64,000 nt of DNA from Torymus aiolomorphi (Eukaryota > Arthropoda > Insecta > Hymenoptera > Torymidae), in contig CM070876.1 of assembly GCA_036365515.1 (NCBI GenBank), forward strand, positions 122,083,810 to 122,147,809, written 5' to 3'. Below, in pieces: positions 57,495-64,000 of this stretch. The notes below the pieces were generated by a model. That model did not search any database and was not told where the DNA came from. It worked only from the letters and a program-made list of their open reading frames with translations. The translations under genes were made by a program, and so were the position numbers. The stretch's first letter is position 1; every line of letters starts with the position of its first letter.

Positions 57495-57828
57495 AGTGAG
57501 AGGCGAAGGGACTCATTTAAATCAAGCACCCTGAACAGTGAGAGGCAAGGGGACTCACTTTAATCAAGCACCCCGATCAGTGAGAGGCGAAGGGACTCAC
57601 TTAAATCAAGCACCCTGAACAGTGAGAGGCAAGGGGACTCACTTTAATCAAGCACCCCGATCAGTGAGAGACAAAGGGACTCACTTAAATCAAGCACCCT
57701 GAACAGTGAGAGGCAAGGGGACTCAGTTTAATCAAGCACCCCGATCAGTGAGAGGCGAAGGGACTCACTTAAATCAAGCACCCTGAACAGTGAGAGGCAA
57801 GGGGACTCACTTTAATCAAGCACCCCAA
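57495..57828 (-). repeat. 42-bp tandem repeat, 8 copies (right arm)
   Basis: Eight units alternate strictly between a GGCGAAGGGACTCACTTAAA type and a GGCAAGGGGACTCACTTTAA type, so the true period is 84 bp. The left arm has only two of these 84-bp pairs, so copy number changed after the palindrome formed, or differed between the parent copies. Confidence 0.93.
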
Positions 57829-58164
57829 AGGAAACAATCCTTACTTCGTCCACGTCGTTGTTTCTGGATAACGCTAAACGTAAGGTTGACACATTTACAA
57901 CAGAAGCTTTAATGATCTTGAAGTTTCCGTTAAACAAACATCAGACATGGGGTAGAGATGTGTGGGACTGGGGGATGTCTGGTGTAACAGTTTAGCATGT
58001 GAGGCTATGAAGAGCATGGGGTTCGGATGTGCAAGTTTGATATTTGTTTACTAGGATGTGAAAGTTTTGGGTGTGTGGGTTTCACTATTAAACCTACGAT
58101 CAGTTTGAACCACTTAAGCCTGTGACTCATGGAAAAAACGACTTAAAATGGATTTTTCGGAGTT

Positions 58165-58345
58165 CGACCTTCATTTGGCCTTGAAATGACCTTGAAATGA
58201 CCTTGAAAAAAATGTCTCAATATGATTTTGAACGTAAAATTTCCCGCTCTTTCCGAATCCGGGGTCAAAAATAGGTGTTCCTATTAAAAAAACCACTTGA
58301 CCTTGAAATAACCTTGAAGGTCAAGTTCAAGGTCAAAGCTGTTAG
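58165..58345 (-). promoter_or_regulatory. Cluster of TCAAGGTCA-like motifs, right arm
   Basis: Inverted counterpart of 53885-54060, with the same seven motifs preserved (TGACCTTGAA, TGACCTTGAAGG, CAAGTTCAAGGTCAAAG and others). Confidence 0.5.
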
Positions 58346-58452
58346 GACCATCGTTTGGCCCCCTTCGTCCCCTACAACTTTTGTCTGAATCATTTTTTCC
58401 TATCTGTCTTAGGATCCGAAAAATCCGGGTGTAGCGATTAAAATGGGTCACC

Positions 58453-58455
<3 letters not shown>

Positions 58456-58527
<72 letters not shown>
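58456..58527 (+). repeat. (TA)n microsatellite, right insertion target
   Basis: About 35 TA dinucleotides directly after the palindrome end. Open frames through it encode only Tyr-Ile repeats and are not genes. Confidence 0.95.
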
Positions 58528-58532
<5 letters not shown>

Positions 58533-58535
58533 ACT

Positions 58536-58778
58536 TTTTCTAAACTAAGTGCGCAAAACTCGATTTTGATGCCTACATTTAGCGTACGCTTAGTGAAGGT
58601 TTCTCGCATTCTTAACTCACAGTGTACAAAGCACTCATTTTTGTACAATGCGAGTTCAAAAAGCGAGAAACTCACACTTTGCGTATGCTACATAACCGCG
58701 TGAAAATATTATGAAATCACATAAGAGAGGGTAGGCATAGAAAATCGAGTTTTGCGCATTTAGTTTAGAAAAATAGTA
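58536..58778. repeat. MITE with about 40-bp terminal inverted repeats
   Basis: The left end TTTTTCTAAACTAAGTGCGC continues through AAAACTCGATTTT to ATGCCTAC. The right end is its inverted copy from GTAGGCAT to AGTTTAGAAAAA. Inside, a second dyad pairs CGAGAAACTC and GGTTTCTCGC. It is 243 bp and non-coding. Confidence 0.82.
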
Positions 58779-59262
58779 TATGCAACGCATCGTGTAAGTG
58801 CTTCCTTCACTCGTCTTTTTTGTCGACAAATTATACTCTTGCGTCCTATCTAATAACATGAGGATATCAACTCCCAAACTTTTAATATTCGAAAAAAATG
58901 TTTATCTATGAGAACATCTTTTAAAAAAATATTATCGGCTTACTTATTCTATTAAATAATTCAAACAAGTTTGCATAACTCATTTTAATGTACTATTTTG
59001 GTAGGGTAAGACAAAAACGACGTATCTATATTATATATATTTTCGAGAGTAAATTTTATACATACGAAATAAATGCATGAAATAGGTGATTTTCGCGCGA
59101 GTCCAGTTTATTGCCCGATAATTGGTATTTTCAGAGGATGATCCAGTATAAATACTGGACGATTCATAATAAAATTGAAGTCAACACGGGGATAATAATC
59201 ACGGACTTATTCCGTGAGATTTTCATCATGCAATGACTCCATGCATTTTTCTTACGATTTAT
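58779..59262. other. AT-rich intergenic DNA
   Basis: No gene. Nothing recognised. Confidence 0.45.
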
Positions 59263-59640
59263 CCGGGCTTTACATCGAATAATTCAGCGCCATCACGGGA
59301 TGATTGCATGAGCCTGAAGCCAGTGATTTTATCAAAGAGCCGCCTGAAATTATTCCGTCCGTCTCCTTGGAAACTTCGTCTCCGTTAACAAAATTTATTG
59401 TGAAAAAACAATTCTAACCTTGGAAAGTTATGTATTTTTTATTTAAAAAAAATAGTTTTATCATTCATTAATTTAACGGTATAGGAAGTATATATATTAT
59501 TCAAAATGTGCATCTCTTGTGAAGTGCATGCTTTGCCTACGCTTGAAGAGCGCCGGAATTCCGGGAGGCTCTTTGCAAAAATCGCTAGCTTCAGGCTCGT
59601 GCAATTATCTCGTGGTAGCGCTGAAGTAAAACCTAACCAA
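59263..59640. repeat. Inverted pair of a conserved 90-bp segment
   Basis: TTCAGCGCCATCACGGGATG...GAGCCTGAAG...CAAAGAGCC at 59287-59350 recurs inverted at 59545-59635 (GGCTCTTTGCAAAAATCGC, CTTCAGGCTCGTGCAATTAT). About 80% similar by eye. The 72-codon frame at 59506-59724 overlaps it and is not a convincing gene. Confidence 0.75.
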
Positions 59641-59880
59641 GCCGTTGCCAGGTGTTTTGACTTTGGAGATCAAATTTTTTACTTTTTCCTAAACATAATT
59701 TTTTGTTGTCAAATCAATATTTAGGGAAATTTTAAAAATAAATCCTGGTAAAGTCTTTAAAAGTACAGCCGCTTGTTAACACATGCAGTGTATAATTACG
59801 TAGAGGACGATACGAAGACATCTAACAATGACAATCCCCTCCAGTACGAACAGTTAATTTTCGTTCTTGATGCTATGGCA
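59641..59880 (+). repeat. 240-bp direct duplication, copy 1
   Basis: Contains CCTAAACATAATTTTTTG, GTCTTTAAAAGTACAGC and GACGATACGAAGACATC. Matches 60906-61150 in the same orientation at about 80%. Confidence 0.82.
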
Positions 59881-60127
59881 AATAAAGGTATTTTACCGAC
59901 ATTTTTTATACACTTGAGATAATACCAAATTTATTTATATTGGAATGACTAACAAATACCGAAGACATTCGTGTCCTCAAATATATCATCATCTATCAAT
60001 ACCTCATACGTATGAATGCCGAATTGGCCTTTCCAAGTCATTTCACTTTTTAATAAGTCCTTATTAAATCTTTAAATATGCACCTTTTCTCAATAACTTA
60101 AATAAAAATTGCATCCCCTTTTCTGGT

Positions 60128-60690
60128 GTATCAAAAATCATGAAAATGTATCAAAAATCATGAAAATCTGTTAAAGTCTATGAAAGTTATGAGAGTATGT
60201 GAGAATTTATGGGAATCTATGAAAATCTGTGAAAAACGTATAAAATACTGTCGTAATTGCGACGCTTGCATAGTTTTTTCATAGTTTTTCGTAGATTCAT
60301 TATTTTTCGTAGATTTTTATGGTTTTGCGTAATTTTTTACAAATTCTATTTTTCAATAAAATTAAGAAAATGAAATTTAAAAATGTTGTTCTAAAAAATT
60401 TTTTTATTTCATAGAAAAATAGAATTTGTAAAAAAATTACGGAAATCCATAAAAATCTACGAAAAATAATGAATAACTATGAAAGTCTAGTAAAAATAAT
60501 GAAAAGCCATGAAAAAAGTAGGAAAAACTATGAAAAAGCTATGGAAGCGTCCCAATTTCGACAGTATTTTATACGTTTTTCATAGACTTTCATAGATTCT
60601 CATAGATTCTCATAGACTTTCATAGACTTCCATAGATTTTCATAATTTTTTATAGATTTTCATAGTTTTTTTATAGAACATATTTCAGCA
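60128..60690. repeat. 560-bp foldback made of about 10-bp steps
   Basis: The left arm is a run of steps like ATGAAAATCTATGAAAGTC; the right arm is the complement, CATAGACTTTCATAGATT and so on. The arms also share ACGTATAAAATACTGTCG and its inverse near 60235 and 60560. The centre is near 60385. The arms are built from short internal repeats, like Drosophila FB-type foldback elements. Confidence 0.82.
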
Positions 60691-60905
60691 AGGAGATATG
60701 TTCGTAAATGCATAAGGGCGATCAAACCATAACTTAAATAAAAATATCATATTCTTTTCGGGCAGTATCCTCCAAGATTTTATCGCTTAATGACAGCTTG
60801 CAAATGTTACTCTAAACCTGATGTCTGCATAAGTACATTATGGCGACAAAACATTTAACGTTTGAATACTAAAAATTCGTTACAAGGACATTGATCGATT
60901 TCAAT

Positions 60906-61150
60906 CGTTACCAAGCAGTCGCCAGGCGTTTTGGCTTGAGAGATTAATTGCAAATTTTTTACTTGTTCCTAAACATAATTTCTTTTAGTCAAATCAATAA
61001 TTAGGGAAATTTGAATATAAATTCTGGTAATGTCTTTAAAAGTACAGCAGGTAGTAAACACATGAAGTGTATAATGACGTAGAGGACGTTATGATGGCAT
61101 CTAAGAATGATAATCCCATCCAGTACGAACATTTTGTATTCGCTGTCGAT
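60906..61150 (+). repeat. 240-bp direct duplication, copy 2
   Basis: Second copy of 59641-59880. Together they bracket the 560-bp foldback, suggesting a larger duplicated unit of about 1.27 kb or an insertion between copies. Confidence 0.82.
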
Positions 61151-61269
61151 GTGCTTACTTTGTTAATACTTTATTATCATTTTTAGTATGTGTAATACTT
61201 TATTATCAAATTTATTTATTTTGGAATGTCTAATGAATACCGAAGACAGCTCTATCCTTACACCTGTCT

Positions 61270-64000
61270 TCAATAGTATTTTTACACTCACTAAACATTT
61301 GAGCGACGTTCCTATAAATTTATAAAATTGTATTTTAATATCTTTAATTTTTTGTCCCCAAAAGTGCCTTCATACTCCAATTTCAAAACATGTCCTTAAA
61401 ATTATTGTTACACACACCAATGCTTGTAAGGGCCAGTTGCATAATTTACGAGATTGCATTTGTATATTTTCAATTTTTTGTCGCTAAAAGTACAGTTTTT
61501 ATAAGTATTGTTACACTCACCAATACGTCTAATGGCCAGTTGCATAACTTACAAGATTAGATTATAATATTTTGCATTTTTTTTTTCACAAAAATGCGCT
61601 TTTACTCGTATTTGACGAAATGTCCACAAAAGTATTTTTACACTCACTTAACTTTTAAGCTACGTTTCCATAAATTTATAAAATTGTAATCTAATATCTT
61701 GAAGTTTTATGTCCCCAAAAGTGCCTTTTTACTTGTATTTCAGAAAATGTCCTCAAAAGTATTGTTACACTCACCAATACTACTAAGGGCCAGTTGCATA
61801 ATGTACGAGATTGCATTTTAATACTTTCGATTAATATGTCCCGAAAAGAGCCTTTTTACTCGTATTTGAAAGAATGTTCTTAAAAATATTGTTACACTTA
61901 CCAGCTCTTATTAGAGCAGTTCCCATAATCGTATAAAATTGCATTTTAGTATTTTTCATTTTAATATGCTTAAAAGTACCTTTCTACATGTATTTGAGAA
62001 AAGTCCTCAAAAGTTTTATTACACTCACCAATACTTCTAAGGGCCAGCAGCTTAATTTACGAGATTGCATATTAATATTTTCGATTATTATGTCTCAAAA
62101 GTACCTATTTACACGTATTTGAGAAAATGTCCTCAAAAGTATTTTTAGAGTCACTAAATTTTCAACGTACGTTCCTATAAATTTATAAAATTGCATTCTA
62201 ATATCTTTCATTTTAATGTCCTCAAAAGTATCTTTTTACTCGTATTTGAGAAAATGTCCTTAATAGTATTGTTATACTCACCATGCTTCTAAGGGCAAGT
62301 TGCATAACTTACAATATTGGATTTTAAATATTTTCCATTTTTTTGTTCTAAAAATGCGCTTCTACTTCTATTTGAGGAAATGACCACAAAGTATTTTTAC
62401 ACTTACTAAACTTTTAAGGTATGTTCCCATAAATTTGTAAAATGGCATTCTAATATCTTTATTTTTATGCCCCAAAAGTGCCTTTTTACTCGTATTTCAG
62501 AAAATGTCCCGAAAAGTATTGTTACACTCACCGATACGACTAAGGGCTAGTTGCATAATTTACGAGATTGCATTCTAATATTTTCTATTAATATGTCCCG
62601 AAAAGAGACTTTTTACTCGTATTTGAAAGAATGTTCTTAAAAATATTGTTACACTTACCAGCTCTTATTAAAGCAGTTTCCATAATCGTATAAAATTCCA
62701 TTTTAGTATTTTTCATTTTAATATACTTAAAAGTACCTTTCTACACGTATTTCAGAAAATGTCCTCAAAAGTAGACTTACCAATACTACTAAGGGCCAGT
62801 TGCATAATTTACGAGATTGCATATTAATATTTTCGATTAATATGTCCCGAAAAGATCCTTTTTACTCGTATTTAAAAGAATGTTCTTAAAAATATTGTTA
62901 CACTTACCAGCACTTATTAGAGCAGATTCCATAATCGTATAAAATTGCATTTTAGTATTTTTCATTTCAATATGAAAGTACCTTTCTACACGTATTTGAG
63001 AAAATGTCCTCAAAAGTTTTATTACACTCACCAATACTTCTAAGGGCCAGTAGCATAATTTACGAGATTGTATATTAATATTTTCGATTATTATGTCTCA
63101 AAAATACCTATTTACACGTATTCGAAAAAATGTCCTCAAAAGTATTTTTAGAGTCACTAAACTTTCAAGGTACGTTCCTATAAATTTATAAAATTGCATT
63201 CTAATATCTTTCATTTTAATGTCCTCAAAAGTATCTTTTTACTCGTATTTGAGAAAATGTCCTTAATAGTATTGCTATACTCACCATGCTTCTAAGGGTA
63301 AGTTGCATAACTTACAATATTGGATTTTAAAATTTTATATTTTTTTGTTCCGAAAATGCGCTGTTATTTGTATTTGAGGAAATGTCCACAAAAGTATTTT
63401 TACACTCACTAAACTTTTAAGGTACGTTCCCATAAATTTCTAAAATGGCATTCTAATATCTTTATTTTTATGCTCCAAAAGTGCCCTTTTACTCGTATTT
63501 CAGAAAATGTCCTAAAACGTATTGTTACACTTACCAATACTCTAAGGGCCAGTTGCATATTTTACAAGATTGGATTTTAAATATTTTCCATTTTTTTGTT
63601 CCAAAAATGCGCTTTTACTTCTATTTGAGGAAATGACCATAAAAGTATTTTTACACTTACTAAACGTTTAAGGTATGTTCCCATAAATTTGTAAAATGGC
63701 ATTCTAATATCTTTATTTTTATGCCCCAAAAGTGCCTTTTTACTCGTATTTCAGAAAATGTCCTCAAAAGTATTGTTACACTCACCAATACGACTAAGGG
63801 CCAGTTGCATAATTTACAAGATTGCATATTAAAATTTTCCATTAATATGTCTCGAAAAGAGCCTCTTTACTCGTATTTGAAAGAATGTTCTTAAAAATAT
63901 TGTTACACTTACCAGCACTTATTAGAACAGATTCCATAATCGTATAAAATGGCATTTTAGTATTTATCATTTTAATATGCTTAAAAGTACCTTTTTACTC
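61270..64000 (+). repeat. 126-bp satellite with higher-order organisation, runs to window end
   Basis: About 21 monomers of 124-127 bp, each opening with CTCAAAAGTATTGTTACAC or a variant and containing CGTATTTGAGAAAATG. Five monomer types are distinguishable by the middle: A (ACCAATAC, GGGCCAGTTGCATAATTTAC), B (CAGCTCTTATTAGAGCAG), C (AGAGTCACTAAA...GTACGTTCC), D (TATACTCACCATGCTTC), E (CACTAAACTTTTAAGG). Their order from 61765 is A B A C D E, A B A B A C D E, A E A B. No coding potential; short frames here are chance. Confidence 0.92.

Larger units (their letters stand above)
53766..58455. mobile_element. 4.69-kb palindromic mariner-family composite (two head-to-head copies)
   Basis: Both outer ends read CACGGTGACCCATTTTAATC inward and lie next to TA (53764-53765, 58456-58457). 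The two arms (53766-56045 and 56097-58455) are reverse complements at about 97% by eye, around a 51-bp spacer. Each arm has, from outside in: the terminus, a cluster of AAGGTCA motifs, a 42-bp tandem repeat, then the transposase pointing outwards from the centre. The left arm has about 88 bp (about 55921-56008) absent on the right. The inner 5' termini of both copies are missing. Because the two outer ends are identical, the whole palindrome could in principle be moved as one unit; that is inference. Confidence 0.9.

Noticed and set aside
58443..58703. Frames of Tyr-Ile repeats on both strands
   Set aside because: They are translations of the TA microsatellite.
62837..63842. Minus-strand frames of 60-65 codons
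   Set aside because: They repeat with the satellite monomers and are chance openings.

Overview
The window looks like insect nuclear DNA, probably hymenopteran. It is AT-rich, has no operons, and carries R1-like and other LINEs, Gypsy-type remnants, mariner-family transposases with CxxC-free DDE_3 architecture, GT/AG introns, and an F-box/LRR plus SAM-like exon set of the kind common in ants and parasitoid wasps. The order-level assignment is inference. No rRNA, tRNA or CRISPR array was found. Almost everything present is mobile or satellite DNA; ordinary host genes are a minor fraction and mostly broken.

Region 1 (1-23180) is a long-unit (about 0.6 kb) AT-rich satellite array whose units flip orientation near 2226 and 19558. 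Two insertions split it. The first is a 7.65-kb DNA transposon (4150-11803) with about 413-bp terminal inverted repeats, ATAG target duplications and a transposase frame broken by only two stop codons. The second is a 5'-truncated R1-clade-like LINE (12527-16029) with a 14-bp target duplication and a poly-A tail. A paralogous satellite segment at about 16863-17650 still carries the unoccupied version of the LINE target. Region 2 (23181-27905) is a second LINE with an intact 547-codon ORF1 and a frameshifted endonuclease/reverse transcriptase ORF2.

Region 3 (27906-42780) is AT-rich accessory DNA. It holds foldback (hairpin) elements, a 1.2-kb array of 280-bp units in direct and inverted orientation bounded by a 17-bp target duplication (Penelope-like or hammerhead-retrozyme-like, uncertain), a 955-bp TA-flanked non-autonomous element, segmental duplications, a minus-strand LINE 3' end with an (ATT)n tail, a small C2H2 zinc-finger ORF and a possible serpin fragment. 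Region 4 (42790-49600) is a decayed minus-strand Gypsy retrotransposon (gag, protease, RT, RNase H, integrase remnant) split between gag and protease by a third LINE with a (TATC)n tail.

Region 5 (49600-53600) has two small inverted-repeat elements and minus-strand host-like exons: an F-box start, LRR-like exons, and a SAM-like domain split by a clean 143-nt intron. Region 6 (53766-58455) is a 4.69-kb near-perfect palindrome made of two head-to-head mariner-family copies, one with an intact 354-codon DD41D transposase and one with two 1-bp deletions, flanked by TA microsatellites. Region 7 (58530-64000) holds a MITE, inverted and direct duplications, a 560-bp foldback and, to the window end, a roughly 126-bp satellite with higher-order A-B-A-C-D-E organisation.
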